NCBI RefSeq assembly: GCF_000195635.1
Contig: NZ_GL882631.1
Location: forward strand, 1 to 61,857
DNA: 61,857 nt
Source of the DNA: Bacteroides fluxus YIT 12057
GTDB taxonomy: Bacteria > Bacteroidota > Bacteroidia > Bacteroidales > Bacteroidaceae
Direction of reading: 5' to 3'
The position numbers were made by a program, and so were the translations under genes. Below are positions 45,285 to 54,609 of the stretch, in pieces. Under the pieces are notes generated by a model. It did no database searches, was not told the origin of the DNA, and saw only the letters and a list, made by a program, of their open reading frames with translations. The stretch's first letter is position 1, and each line of letters opens with the position of its first letter.

Positions 45285-46198
45285 ACCGCATAGCCTATAT
45301 CCTGTCCGCCTATAAAGATGCGCCACATCTGGCGCGCCTGGTCAGCGCACTGAATGACCAGGCCGATTTCTACATCCATATCGACCTTAAAACAGACCTC
45401 CGCCCTTTCAAGGAGTTACTGGAAGACAAGGCGACTTTTGTTCCCGGACACCGGGTAAGCTGGGGAGGCTGGGAACAGGTAGGGTACCAGAAAGAATTAC
45501 TGGCAGCAGTGCTTCGCAGCGGAGTGGAGTACGCACGCGTAGTATGCCTCAGCGGGCAAGATTATCCTCTGTGGTCCAACCAGGAAATACACCGGTATTT
45601 CAACGAACATCAGGAAACCGAATTCATCACGGGCATGAACCTGACACGCTGCAGGCATGCAGACCAACGCTCCAAAATTATCAATTACCACTTCTTCCGG
45701 GATTTAGGATGGGAAAGCAACTGGTGGAAAAACAAGCTGATCGTAGCATCCCGTCATCTGATGAAAGCCCTCCCTTTCCGGAAGGAAGCCACAACGATGA
45801 TTGCCCGCCGGAAAGCGGACGTATTCTTCGGCTCCGACTATTGGGCAATCACTCTTCCCTGCGCACGGTATATCTACGAGAAGCTGTGTACGGAGAAAGA
45901 AATGACACGTTACTTCAAGACCAGTTTTGTCCCCAGCGAATTGTGCATACAGACCATTGTATTCAATTCCCCTTTCGGCAAGCAGGCTCTTTTGTATGAA
46001 GGAGACTATCCCGGGCTGTCCGGACTGACTCCTTTACACTATATAGAATACGGCAAGGCAATCAAGACATTGACAGCCGATGACTGGCCCGTCTTGCAGA
46101 GATCCGGCAAAATGTTCTGCCGGAAAGTGGCAAGCGGTGTTTCCGACAAGCTTGTAGAAGAAATAGACAATATCCGTAACCCACAAAAAAAGTCATAG
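45281..46198 (+). CDS. Core-2/I-branching-type glycosyltransferase (GT14-like)
   Basis: This 305-residue enzyme resembles beta-1,6-N-acetylglucosaminyltransferases. Its start IAYILSAYKDAPHLARLVSA, the FYIHIDLKTD motif, VSWGGWEQV, CLSGQDYPL and GSDYWAIT segments match the GT14 pattern. It presumably adds a sugar to a surface polysaccharide. The donor and acceptor are inferred. It overlaps the flippase by 4 nt and is followed 2 nt later by the next transferase. Confidence 0.85.
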   Translation: MNRIAYILSAYKDAPHLARLVSALNDQADFYIHIDLKTDLRPFKELLEDKATFVPGHRVSWGGWEQVGYQKELLAAVLRSGVEYARVVCLSGQDYPLWSNQEIHRYFNEHQETEFITGMNLTRCRHADQRSKIINYHFFRDLGWESNWWKNKLIVASRHLMKALPFRKEATTMIARRKADVFFGSDYWAITLPCARYIYEKLCTEKEMTRYFKTSFVPSELCIQTIVFNSPFGKQALLYEGDYPGLSGLTPLHYIEYGKAIKTLTADDWPVLQRSGKMFCRKVASGVSDKLVEEIDNIRNPQKKS

Positions 46199-46200
46199 CC

Positions 46201-47379
46201 ATGCATATACTGATACTTCCCATGTACTACCCGGAACCGGGAGCCCCTCCGCACAGGGGCTATATGTTCTATGAACAAGCCATGCAGATAGCCCGGTCGG
46301 GCTATAGGGTGGGGCTTGCCTATACCGAGCAACGCCTGCCCAAAGAATTTACCTGGAAAACATTCTGCAAAGAGAATCATTTCCAGATAACCGAAGAGGA
46401 CAACGGAACCTTCATCACCTTGCGCATGCATGCCTGGAACCCGAAGTTATCCACCCGTGCGGGAGGTTTCATCTGGTCGCTGCTGACACTGCTGCTGGTA
46501 CGCAGCTACATCCGCCGCTACGGCAAGCCGGACATCATACATGCCCACTTCGGCACATGGGCGGGATACGCGGCCAACCTGGTCTATAAATGCTACGGCA
46601 TCCCTTATGTGATAACGGAACACGCTTCTTCCATCAACGGCGGGAAGGTGACGCCCGGACAAGCGGCCACACTGCGGGCAGCCTACAAAAATGCACAGAA
46701 GGTTATCTGCGTAGGCACGCTGCTGAAAAAGAATCTGACTCCCTATCTCGAACATCCCGATAAAGCGGTCGTAATACCGAACTTTGTCGATATCGGCACT
46801 TTCCGCCAAAGCGGCCACCGCACGGAGAAAGAAAAGAAATTCACCTTCGTCAGCATAGGCAACCTGAGCAAGCGAAAAGGATTCGGGGAACTGCTGGACG
46901 CCTTTGCGCAGAGTTTTCACAACCGTCCTCACGTATCTCTTGTCATTGCCGGAGACGGGGAAGAGCAAGCCAATCTGCAAGACAGGATACGCACCCTCCG
47001 GCTGGAACAGCAAGTCACCCTGGCAGGACGCCTCTCCCGAGAAGAAATCGCCCTGCTGCTGGCAAGCAGTGACGCCTTTGTGCTGGCCTCCCATGCAGAA
47101 ACCTTCGGGATTGTCTTCATAGAAGCCATGGCCACCGGAATGCCTGCCATCGGTACCGTCTGCGGAGGACCGGAAGACATCATCACTCCTGAAAGCGGTT
47201 ATCTCATCCGTCCCGGTGATGTAGAGGCGCTTGCCGGAAAGATGTGTGAAATTTATGATAATTATGAACAGTTTGACAAAGAACTCATCCGGCAATCCGT
47301 TGCCGGGCGGTTCGACTTCAAACTGGCCGGACAAAAGTTGAAAGAAATCTATCAAAGCATCGAAAGGACAAAGAAATGA
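46201..47379 (+). CDS. Glycosyltransferase, GT4 family
   Basis: This 392-residue protein has the two-domain GT-B layout. The N-terminal domain has MYYPEPGAPPHRGYMFYEQA and the DIIHAHFGTWAGY segment. The C-terminal domain has FTFVSIGNLSKRKGFGELLDAF and the E-x7-E donor motif HAETFGIVFIEAMATGMP. It is a retaining enzyme using a nucleotide sugar. The start overlaps nothing, but the next gene begins within its stop (ATGA), showing tight coupling in the operon. Confidence 0.9.
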   Translation: MHILILPMYYPEPGAPPHRGYMFYEQAMQIARSGYRVGLAYTEQRLPKEFTWKTFCKENHFQITEEDNGTFITLRMHAWNPKLSTRAGGFIWSLLTLLLVRSYIRRYGKPDIIHAHFGTWAGYAANLVYKCYGIPYVITEHASSINGGKVTPGQAATLRAAYKNAQKVICVGTLLKKNLTPYLEHPDKAVVIPNFVDIGTFRQSGHRTEKEKKFTFVSIGNLSKRKGFGELLDAFAQSFHNRPHVSLVIAGDGEEQANLQDRIRTLRLEQQVTLAGRLSREEIALLLASSDAFVLASHAETFGIVFIEAMATGMPAIGTVCGGPEDIITPESGYLIRPGDVEALAGKMCEIYDNYEQFDKELIRQSVAGRFDFKLAGQKLKEIYQSIERTKK

Positions 47380-48506
47380 AAGTAGCCGTGATCGATTGCT
47401 CCGTCTCCGGACACAGGGAGACGTACTATAAAGAATTTACCCGCACGTGGGTGGAGCTTGGACAAGAAGTACTGCTGATTGCCCCGCAAGACTCCGGTAC
47501 CGGAAGCATAGCCTCCTTCAGGAAGATAGACTCCCGGCCGCTGCTTCCGTTGCCCGCAGGACAACCGCTGAAAAAGAAAGCCGTGGTTTTGCAGAATGCC
47601 CTCATACGCCTGAGAAACCTCGCATCCATACACAAGCAACTGGATGATTTTCGTCCGGACCTGGTTTATTTCCCCTGCCTGGATGATATACTGCCCACAT
47701 TGGCTCCCATGATGCTCTTCAACCGGCTGCTGCCCTATACATGGAGCGGGTTGCTCGTCCAGTCGGCCCTGCCGCCCCACAAACCGGGCCTGCCGGATGT
47801 ACGCCCTTTTTTGCGCAGCCGCCATTGTTGTGGAATCGGAGTACTGAACGAATACTCCATAGATGCACTGAAAGCTTTCCAGCCTCACGTACGTCAAATG
47901 CCGGATTTTGCAGACTTAACGGCGCCCAACGACCAATATCCTCTGCTACAGGCCCTGCAACAAAAGGCAAACGGAAGGAAAATCATCTCCCTGTTAGGCT
48001 CCATCGGCACCCGCAAGGGTATCAGCCTTCTTCTGGGTACCATCCCCTTCCTGCCCGAAGAAGAATATTTTTTTCTCATTGCCGGCAAATCCTGGCTGAC
48101 CGATACGCAGACCCGGGAATTAAAAGCCTTCGAGAATACCCGTACCAACTGCCTGTTCTCATTGGAGCATATTCCTGACGAAGCATGTTTCAATGCGCTT
48201 GTGGCTGCAAGCGACGTACTCTTTGCCGCCTACCGCAACTTTACAGGCAGCAGCAACCTGCTGACCAAAGCCGCCGCCTACAGCAAGCCCGTCATCGTTT
48301 CCAGAGGCGCATGCATGGGCCAACGGGTCAGCGACTATGGCACCGGCATTGCCATACCCGAAAATGATGCGGAAGCCTGCCGGACAGCCATCATACGCCT
48401 TTGCCGGGAAGGTGCTCCCAAGCCGGAAAACTTTGCATCATATGCCTCCGTGCACAGCCGCCGGAAGTTGCCGGACGCCCTCCGGGAACTCATCACTCAT
48501 CACTAA
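47376..48506 (+). CDS. Glycosyltransferase, GT-B type
   Basis: This 376-residue protein begins MKVAVIDCSVSGHRETYYKEF. It shows a GT-B C-terminal half with ISLLGSIGTRKGISLLLGTI, FENTRTNCLFSLEHIPDEACFNAL and FAAYRNFTGSSNLLTKAAAYSKPVI. The conserved glutamate of GT4 enzymes is less clear than in its neighbours. It overlaps the previous gene by 4 nt. The sugar transferred is unknown. Confidence 0.82.
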   Translation: MKVAVIDCSVSGHRETYYKEFTRTWVELGQEVLLIAPQDSGTGSIASFRKIDSRPLLPLPAGQPLKKKAVVLQNALIRLRNLASIHKQLDDFRPDLVYFPCLDDILPTLAPMMLFNRLLPYTWSGLLVQSALPPHKPGLPDVRPFLRSRHCCGIGVLNEYSIDALKAFQPHVRQMPDFADLTAPNDQYPLLQALQQKANGRKIISLLGSIGTRKGISLLLGTIPFLPEEEYFFLIAGKSWLTDTQTRELKAFENTRTNCLFSLEHIPDEACFNALVAASDVLFAAYRNFTGSSNLLTKAAAYSKPVIVSRGACMGQRVSDYGTGIAIPENDAEACRTAIIRLCREGAPKPENFASYASVHSRRKLPDALRELITHH

Positions 48507-48512
48507 CCACTA

Positions 48513-49742
48513 ATGACCAATCACGATATGAAAGTTCTTTTTACATTCGGTGGAATACCGCATTACCTTAACGCCCTGCTGAACAAGCTGCATGGAAAAG
48601 GAATAGAAATTACAGTCGTCACCCCGCAAAAAGGGAATGCCACCATCGGTAAAGGGGTAAAGATGGTGGAAGGCGGTACATACAGGCATCTTATGACGCC
48701 CGAGAAGAAGATGTTCTATGGAAAAAGTGCTTACCCCGCCTTGCCGGACATCCTCCGTCAGGAACAGCCCGACATCATTGTCATGGGCTGGCCCTATTTC
48801 CTGCAAATATTCTTCCAGCCACGTTTAAGAAACGCCATGAAAACATGCGGCACCCGGCCGGTTATCCGTGAAATACCTTTCCAGACCCCTCCATACGGCA
48901 GGATTAAAGAATATTTCCGCACCAACCCCATGTACGATGAAAGCATGCGGCTGATGAGCCGGGGCACCGCATTCTACCTCCGCCAATGGTTCACCGCCAA
49001 AGTAAGGAAGTATTGCTACGCACAGGTAGCGGGTACCCTCAATTACTCGACTGCCGCCTACGACATCCTGCCTTCCTACGGAGTGAAAAAGGAACAGATA
49101 CACGTTACTTACAACTCTACCGACACCGAAGCACTGCTACGCGAGAAAGAAGCCGTACTGGCTGCCGCGCCGTTATTGCCGAAATCGGAAAGACGGCTGC
49201 TGCATATCGGACGTCTGGTGAAATGGAAACGGGTAGATTTGCTGATTGATGCTTTTGCCCGCATAGTCAGCCGGTATCCCGACGCCGAATTGGTCATAGT
49301 AGGGGACGGCCCCGAACTGAACAACCTGAAACGGCAGGCGGAAGAACTTAAACTATCAAAGGAGACCATCCGCTTCATTGGCGCAGTCTATGACCCCAAA
49401 GAGCTGGGAGCTTATATGAATGAATCGACTGTCTATGTATTGGCCGGCATGGGAGGCCTTTCCATCAACGATGCCATGACCTACGGCCTGCCTGTACTCT
49501 GTTCCGTATGCGACGGTACGGAACGGGATCTCGTTACCGACGGAGTAAACGGGCTTTTCTTCCAAGAGGGCGACGCGGAAAGTCTGGCCGAAAAAATAGA
49601 AACATTATTCGCCTCCCCCGCCCGGTGCAAGGAAATGGGCCGGGAGTCCGAAAGAATTATCCGGGAAAAGATAAACATAGAAACCGTAAGCGAACGGTAC
49701 CTGGAGGCGTTCAAGGAAATGAAGAAGCTGTCCGGGAAGTGA
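48513..49742 (+). CDS. Glycosyltransferase, GT4 family
   Basis: This 409-residue protein has a GT-B fold: MKVLFTFGGIPHYLNALLNK at the start (an alternative ATG at 48528), LLHIGRLVKWKRVDLLIDAFARI and LVIVGDGPELNNLKR. The donor-site MGGLSINDAMTYGLPVLCSV follows. It is the last gene of the first rightward glycan run, ending 20 nt before the convergent wecB. The specific sugar is unknown. Confidence 0.88.
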   Translation: MTNHDMKVLFTFGGIPHYLNALLNKLHGKGIEITVVTPQKGNATIGKGVKMVEGGTYRHLMTPEKKMFYGKSAYPALPDILRQEQPDIIVMGWPYFLQIFFQPRLRNAMKTCGTRPVIREIPFQTPPYGRIKEYFRTNPMYDESMRLMSRGTAFYLRQWFTAKVRKYCYAQVAGTLNYSTAAYDILPSYGVKKEQIHVTYNSTDTEALLREKEAVLAAAPLLPKSERRLLHIGRLVKWKRVDLLIDAFARIVSRYPDAELVIVGDGPELNNLKRQAEELKLSKETIRFIGAVYDPKELGAYMNESTVYVLAGMGGLSINDAMTYGLPVLCSVCDGTERDLVTDGVNGLFFQEGDAESLAEKIETLFASPARCKEMGRESERIIREKINIETVSERYLEAFKEMKKLSGK

Positions 49743-49762
49743 TCTTTCTGCATGAAGCCATA

Positions 49763-50911
49763 TCAACAGCCTGCCTGCATGCCCCCGGCCAGCGCTTCTA
49801 CGATCCGTTCGCAAGCCTTTCCGTCTCCATACGGATTATGTGTTTCGGACATTTGGCGGTAGATATCCTTATTCCGCAACAGTTCCGACACGTTTCCAAC
49901 GATAGTCGCCGCATCGGTACCCACCAGCCTCACCGTTCCAGCCTCTACAGCCTCGGGGCGTTCCGTGGTATTGCGCATCACCAAAACAGGCTTTCCCAAA
50001 GAAGGAGCTTCCTCCTGCACGCCTCCACTGTCCGTCAGCAGCAACATGGAGTGCTGCATGGCGTAGATGAAAGGCAGATAATCGAGCGGTGAAATCAGAT
50101 ACACATTCTCCAGACCGGAAAGCAACTCATAGACGGGCTTCTGTACATTGGGGTTCAAATGTACCGGATATACGATATCCAGTTCGGGGTGCAAGGCGGC
50201 AATCTCTTTAATGGCCTTACAGATATGCAGGAAACCATCTCCAAAATTTTCCCGGCGATGCCCGGTCATCAAGATATAAGGACGATTGCCCACGGTATAT
50301 CCTTTCGCCCGGAGTTCCTCATGCAGCTGTTCCTGCACTCCCGGCTTTCCGGCAATGATATCCACCGCCATCAACAAGGCATCAATAACGGTATTGCCGG
50401 TCACATATATCTTCCCGGCCTCCACATTCTCACGCAGAAGGTTCCGGCGGGATCTTTCCGTAGGGGCAAAATAATAAGTGCAGATGCGGTCGGTAACCTG
50501 GCGGTTCATTTCCTCGGGCCAGGGAGAAAGCATGTCGTAAGTACGCAACCCCGCCTCTACATGTCCTACGGGAACCTGTTGATAGAAAGCCGCAAGCGAG
50601 GCAGCCATCGAAGTGGTGGTGTCGCCGTGCACAAGCACTACATCCGGACGGAAGTCTCTAAGCACGTCACGCAGTCCCAGCAGCACCTTGGAAGTGATGT
50701 CATAAAGATCCTGGTTGGGAGCCATTATATTCAAGTCATACTCCGGAGTAATCTCGAAGACTTCCAACACCTGGTCCAACATCTGACGGTGCTGGGCAGT
50801 GACACAGACCTTCGTCTCAAAACGGGCGGTGTCCTTTTGCAGGGCTTTGACCAACGGAGCCATCTTAATGGCTTCGGGGCGTGTCCCGAATACTAACAAT
50901 ATTTTCTTCAT
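49763..50911 (-). CDS. wecB: UDP-N-acetylglucosamine 2-epimerase
   Basis: WecB converts UDP-GlcNAc to UDP-ManNAc. The 382-residue protein starts [20 protein letters not shown] and contains [31 protein letters not shown] and [15 protein letters not shown], all diagnostic. It is transcribed from the minus strand behind wecC, opposite to the flanking glycosyltransferases. Together they provide UDP-ManNAcA for the glycan made here. Confidence 0.95.
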   Translation of the reverse strand: MKKILLVFGTRPEAIKMAPLVKALQKDTARFETKVCVTAQHRQMLDQVLEVFEITPEYDLNIMAPNQDLYDITSKVLLGLRDVLRDFRPDVVLVHGDTTTSMAASLAAFYQQVPVGHVEAGLRTYDMLSPWPEEMNRQVTDRICTYYFAPTERSRRNLLRENVEAGKIYVTGNTVIDALLMAVDIIAGKPGVQEQLHEELRAKGYTVGNRPYILMTGHRRENFGDGFLHICKAIKEIAALHPELDIVYPVHLNPNVQKPVYELLSGLENVYLISPLDYLPFIYAMQHSMLLLTDSGGVQEEAPSLGKPVLVMRNTTERPEAVEAGTVRLVGTDAATIVGNVSELLRNKDIYRQMSETHNPYGDGKACERIVEALAGGMQAGC

Positions 50912-51012
50912 AATTGAAGCCTCCCCCCAGGGCGCTATTTAAGTTTCTCTGTCATTTTAAGATTCTTATATATATCCAAGCAATCGTGGTTGGAAACCTT
51001 GTTGCCGCAAGC

Positions 51013-52212
51013 TCATCGGACACCGCAGAAATCAAGCTCCAGCTTCTCCGCATCCCGCGGAAGCTCCACAAAAGGAGTATGCCGGACAAGCCACACAATG
51101 ATATCAGCCTTCCGGTACGCTTCTTTATAGTCCGTAAGGTGGAAACTGGCATGGGATGTTATATTGGGCTCCACAATCAGGACGTCGGCACGGCTTTCGC
51201 TGACAATGCGGGAAGCGATGTACTTGGCCGGAGATTCGCGAAGGTCGTCGATATTCGGTTTGAAGGCAAGCCCCATGCAGGCCACTACCGGTTCGCGTTC
51301 GTTCTTTTCGACGAAATGCTGGCAAGATTCCAGTACTTTGTTCGCACACCAGTCGGCCTTATAATCATTGGTTTCGCGGGCGCGCTTGATGAGCTGTGCC
51401 TGTTCGGGATAGTCGGAAACGATGAACCAGGGATCTACGGCTATGCAATGCCCCCCTACACCGCAACCGGGTTGCAGGATATTGACGCGGGGATGCTTGT
51501 TGGCAAGCTCTATCAACTCCCATACATTGATGCCGGCCTTGTCACAGATCATGGAAAGTTCATTGGCAAAGGCTATCTGGGAATCACGCGAAGAGTTCTC
51601 CGTCAGTTTGCACATTTCGGCCGTACGGGCATTGGTACGGTGCAGCCTGCCCTGTACGAAGGCTGAATAAAACTCCACAGCCTTGTCGGTGGATTCGGGG
51701 TTGATCCCCCCGATTACACGGTCATTGTGCACCAGTTCATGAAGCGTATTGCCCGGCAAGACCCGCTCGGGACAGTAGGCAATATAGATATGGCCTTTCA
51801 ATTCGGGACGTTGCTGGAATATCAAGTCAGCCATACGCTCGGTAGTGAAGACCGGAGAGGTGGATTCAATCACAAACAAGTCTCCCGGTTTCAAGCAAGG
51901 GATGACGGCGCGCGTAGCCGACTCCACGTATGTGACGTCCGCACGGTGGTTCTGCTTGAAAGGAGTGGGTACCACCACGAAGAAAGCATCGGCAGTTTCC
52001 GGTTTCGACACGGCCCGCAGACGCCCGCTTTGCACAGCTTCCTTGACAATTTTGTCCAGGTCCGGTTCCACAATGTGCACCTTTCCCTGGTTGACAGTTT
52101 CCACAACCGCAGGATTCACATCCACTCCCACCACCTCGTAACCGTGATGGGCAGCGACTGCCGCCGTAGGCAGACCGATGTATCCCAAGCCTAAAAAAAC
52201 AACCTTCTTCAT
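51013..52212 (-). CDS. wecC: UDP-N-acetyl-D-mannosamine dehydrogenase
   Basis: WecC oxidises UDP-ManNAc twice with NAD to UDP-ManNAcA. The 399-residue protein has the NAD-binding start VVFLGLGYIGLPTAA, the lysine in MCKLTENSSRD (K202) and the catalytic Cys256 in GCGVGGHCIAVDPW. It is 101 nt upstream of wecB on the minus strand. The -7 box TACTTTTG lies at 52242-52249. The pair indicates ManNAcA or a derivative in the surface glycan. Confidence 0.95.
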   Translation of the reverse strand: MKKVVFLGLGYIGLPTAAVAAHHGYEVVGVDVNPAVVETVNQGKVHIVEPDLDKIVKEAVQSGRLRAVSKPETADAFFVVVPTPFKQNHRADVTYVESATRAVIPCLKPGDLFVIESTSPVFTTERMADLIFQQRPELKGHIYIAYCPERVLPGNTLHELVHNDRVIGGINPESTDKAVEFYSAFVQGRLHRTNARTAEMCKLTENSSRDSQIAFANELSMICDKAGINVWELIELANKHPRVNILQPGCGVGGHCIAVDPWFIVSDYPEQAQLIKRARETNDYKADWCANKVLESCQHFVEKNEREPVVACMGLAFKPNIDDLRESPAKYIASRIVSESRADVLIVEPNITSHASFHLTDYKEAYRKADIIVWLVRHTPFVELPRDAEKLELDFCGVR

Positions 52213-52241
52213 ATCTTGACAATCTATACTTATAAGTGCCG

Positions 52242-52249
52242 CAAAAGTA
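52242..52249 (-). promoter_or_regulatory. -7 box of wecC-wecB
   Basis: On the minus strand this reads TACTTTTG (TAnnTTTG), 29 nt before wecC. No clear -33 box is seen at the usual spacing. Confidence 0.5.
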
Positions 52250-52264
52250 CAAATAATATGTGAC

Positions 52265-52299
52265 TTTGCACCGTTTCTCCACGAAAACCACTACTTTTG
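52265..52299 (+). promoter_or_regulatory. Promoter for the second rightward glycosyltransferase pair
   Basis: TACTTTTG at 52292-52299 and TTTG at 52265-52268 with a 23-nt gap approximate the Bacteroidetes consensus. It is divergent from the wecC promoter and 30 nt before the ATG at 52330. Confidence 0.5.
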
Positions 52300-52329
52300 C
52301 ATCAACATTCCGAGATCCTTAAAAGAACA

Positions 52330-53595
52330 ATGAGAGTACTATTAATCAATACGTCCGAACGTATCGGCGGAGCAGCCATCGCCGCCAGCCGCCTCATGGA
52401 ATCACTGAAAAACCACGGCATCAAGGCCAAGTTGCTGGTACGCGACAAGCAGACAGACCAGATTACCGTCGTGTCACTGAACCAGAACTGGCGCATGGTC
52501 TGGAAGTTCGTGTGGGAACGTATTGTCATCTGGAAAGCCAACCGTTTCAAAAAGGACAACATCTTTGCCGTAGATATAGCCAACACGGGTACGGACATCA
52601 CCACACTGCCCGAGTTCCAGCAAGCGGACGTCATCCATCTCCATTGGATAAACCAGGGAATGCTGTCACTGAAAAATATCGAGAAAATCCTTGCATCCGG
52701 CAAGCCCGTGGTCTGGACCATGCACGACATGTGGCCGTGTACCGGCATCTGCCATCATGCCCGCGAGTGCACCAGCTATCAGGAAGAATGCCACAACTGC
52801 CCCTTCATCCATGGCGGCGGGAGCAGAAGGGACCTCTCCTACCGCATCTTCCGGAAAAAGCAGGACTTGTATAAAGGCAGGCACATCAGCTTCGTGACAT
52901 GCAGCCACTGGCTGGAAGAGCGTGCCCGGAAAAGCGCCCTTTTCTGCGGGCATTCCATCACATGCATTCCCAATCCCATCAATACCAACCTCTTCAAGCC
53001 CCGCAACAAGAAAGACGCCCGCAGCAAATGCCTGCTCCCGCAGGACAAGAAACTCATGCTGTTCGGCTCCGTCAAGATCACAGACAAGCGGAAAGGGATT
53101 GATTACCTGATGGAGTCGTGCAGGCTACTGGCGGAGAAACATCCCGAACTGAAGGAGCAGTTGGGCGTGGCAGTCTTCGGCAACCATGCCCGGCAACTGG
53201 AAAACTCATTGCCTTTCAAGGTCTATCCGTTGGATTTCGTCACTAACGAACACCAACTCGTGGATATCTACAACGCCGTAGATATCTTTGTCACCCCGTC
53301 TCTGGAAGAGAACCTGCCCAATACCATCATGGAGGCCATGGCTTGCGGCATCCCCTGCATCGGCTTCAACGTAGGCGGCATCCCGGAGATGATAGACCAT
53401 CTGCACAACGGATACGTGGCACAGTACAAGTCATCTGAAGACTTTGCCAACGGCATCTACTGGACGCTGACCGACCCGGATTATCCGAACCTTTCCGAAC
53501 AAGCCTGCCGGAAAGCCGTCACCCATTATTCGGAGAGTACCATTGCCAAGAAGTATATAGACCTTTACAATAAAGTGACCGGAAGAAATGCATAA
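52330..53595 (+). CDS. Glycosyltransferase, GT4 family
   Basis: This GT-B enzyme starts at the ATG at 52330 (421 residues), with MRVLLINTSERIGGAAIAAS; the longer frame would need a TTG. The N-terminal half contains VVWTMHDMWPCTGICHHAREC and a Cys-rich stretch (CTSYQEECHNCPF) often seen in this branch. The C-terminal half has LFGSVKITDKRKGIDYLMES and SLEENLPNTIMEAMACGIPC, the donor-binding E-x7-E motif. It overlaps the next gene by 8 nt. Confidence 0.9.
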   Translation: MRVLLINTSERIGGAAIAASRLMESLKNHGIKAKLLVRDKQTDQITVVSLNQNWRMVWKFVWERIVIWKANRFKKDNIFAVDIANTGTDITTLPEFQQADVIHLHWINQGMLSLKNIEKILASGKPVVWTMHDMWPCTGICHHARECTSYQEECHNCPFIHGGGSRRDLSYRIFRKKQDLYKGRHISFVTCSHWLEERARKSALFCGHSITCIPNPINTNLFKPRNKKDARSKCLLPQDKKLMLFGSVKITDKRKGIDYLMESCRLLAEKHPELKEQLGVAVFGNHARQLENSLPFKVYPLDFVTNEHQLVDIYNAVDIFVTPSLEENLPNTIMEAMACGIPCIGFNVGGIPEMIDHLHNGYVAQYKSSEDFANGIYWTLTDPDYPNLSEQACRKAVTHYSESTIAKKYIDLYNKVTGRNA

Positions 53596-54334
53596 TCATC
53601 TTACACCGAAATTCAGCGTCATCACCGTGACCTATAACGCCGAAGCGGTATTGGAAGATACAATCCAGAGCGTTATCTCACAGACTTACCACCATGTGGA
53701 ATATATCATTGTGGACGGTGCGTCCAAAGACAATACCCTTTCCGTCATCAACCGCTACAAGGAACATATCTCCCGCATCGTGAGCGAACCGGACAAGGGC
53801 TTGTATGACGCCATGAACAAGGGTATCAAACTGGCAACGGGAGATTATCTTTGCTTTCTCAACGCCGGCGACAGTTTTCACGAAGACGATACCCTGCAAC
53901 AGATGGTGCACTCCATCACCGGAAAAGAACTGCCCGACATCCTGTACGGTGAAACGGCATTGGTAGATAAGGAGGGGCATTTCCTCCGCATGCGCCGCCT
54001 CTCGGCCCCCCAAGCGCTTACCTGGAAAAGTTTCAAGCAGGGCATGCTGGTCTGCCACCAGGCATTCTTCGCCAAAACTTCCCTGGTGGAACCCTACGAC
54101 CTGCAATACCGCTTTTCCGCAGACTTTGACTGGTGCATCCGTGTAATGAAAAAAGCACGGACTTTGCACAATACCCATCTTACCATCATCGACTATCTGG
54201 AAGAGGGAATAACTACACAGAACCGGAAAGCATCGCTCCGGGAACGCTTCCGCATCATGGCGCGGCATTATGGATGGCTCAGCACAACGGCACATCACGC
54301 ATGGTTCGTACTGCGGGCGGTATTGAAAAAGTAA
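53588..54334 (+). CDS. Glycosyltransferase, GT2 family
   Basis: This 248-residue GT-A enzyme has SVITVTYNAEAVLEDTIQSV, the YIIVDGASKDNTL motif and the metal-binding-like CFLNAGDSFHED. SADFDWCIRVM lies near the acceptor site. It is similar to colanic acid WcaE/WcaA-type transferases. It overlaps the upstream GT4 gene by 8 nt and ends the glycan locus. Confidence 0.9.
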   Translation: MHNHLTPKFSVITVTYNAEAVLEDTIQSVISQTYHHVEYIIVDGASKDNTLSVINRYKEHISRIVSEPDKGLYDAMNKGIKLATGDYLCFLNAGDSFHEDDTLQQMVHSITGKELPDILYGETALVDKEGHFLRMRRLSAPQALTWKSFKQGMLVCHQAFFAKTSLVEPYDLQYRFSADFDWCIRVMKKARTLHNTHLTIIDYLEEGITTQNRKASLRERFRIMARHYGWLSTTAHHAWFVLRAVLKK

Positions 54335-54378
54335 AAGAGCTCTAAACTACAAACTAAAACCGTTCTAATTTGCCTGCG

Positions 54379-54510
54379 TTTTGCCGTCCTATCGGCAAGG
54401 TTTTGCCTGTTCGGTGGCAAGGTTTCGCCTATTCGTTGGCAAAGTTTTGCCAAAGCGGTGGCAATTCTTTGCCAAAGCGGTGGCAAAACTTTGCCAAAAG
54501 GATGGCAAGC
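54379..54510. repeat. Six ~22-bp palindromic tandem units (TTTGCC...GGCAAA)
   Basis: Six degenerate units of 21-23 bp lie at 54379-54400, 54401-54422, 54423-54444, 54445-54467, 54468-54489 and 54490-54510, with a partial unit after. Each has the form TTTGCC...TGGCAA and is a small dyad. The array fills the 275-nt gap between the GT2 and sirtuin genes. Its unit length and TGCC/GGCA arms match the array at 40647-40712. Confidence 0.8.
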
Positions 54511-54609
54511 TTTGGCAAAATAGAGTCCTGTAATATAAGGAAATAGCTTCTGAACTTGACGCTTCCAGTTGGCTGCTTCCTTTCCAATCCGTAGAATGGG
54601 TTGACTTAG

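Noticed and set aside
52297..52329. Extended start of the GT4 gene at 52297
   Set aside because: It begins with TTG within the -7 box TACTTTTG, so it would not be in the message; MRVLLINTSER is a normal GT4 start.
54379..54510. CRISPR array
   Set aside because: Units are contiguous with no spacers, are degenerate and palindromic, and no cas genes are near.
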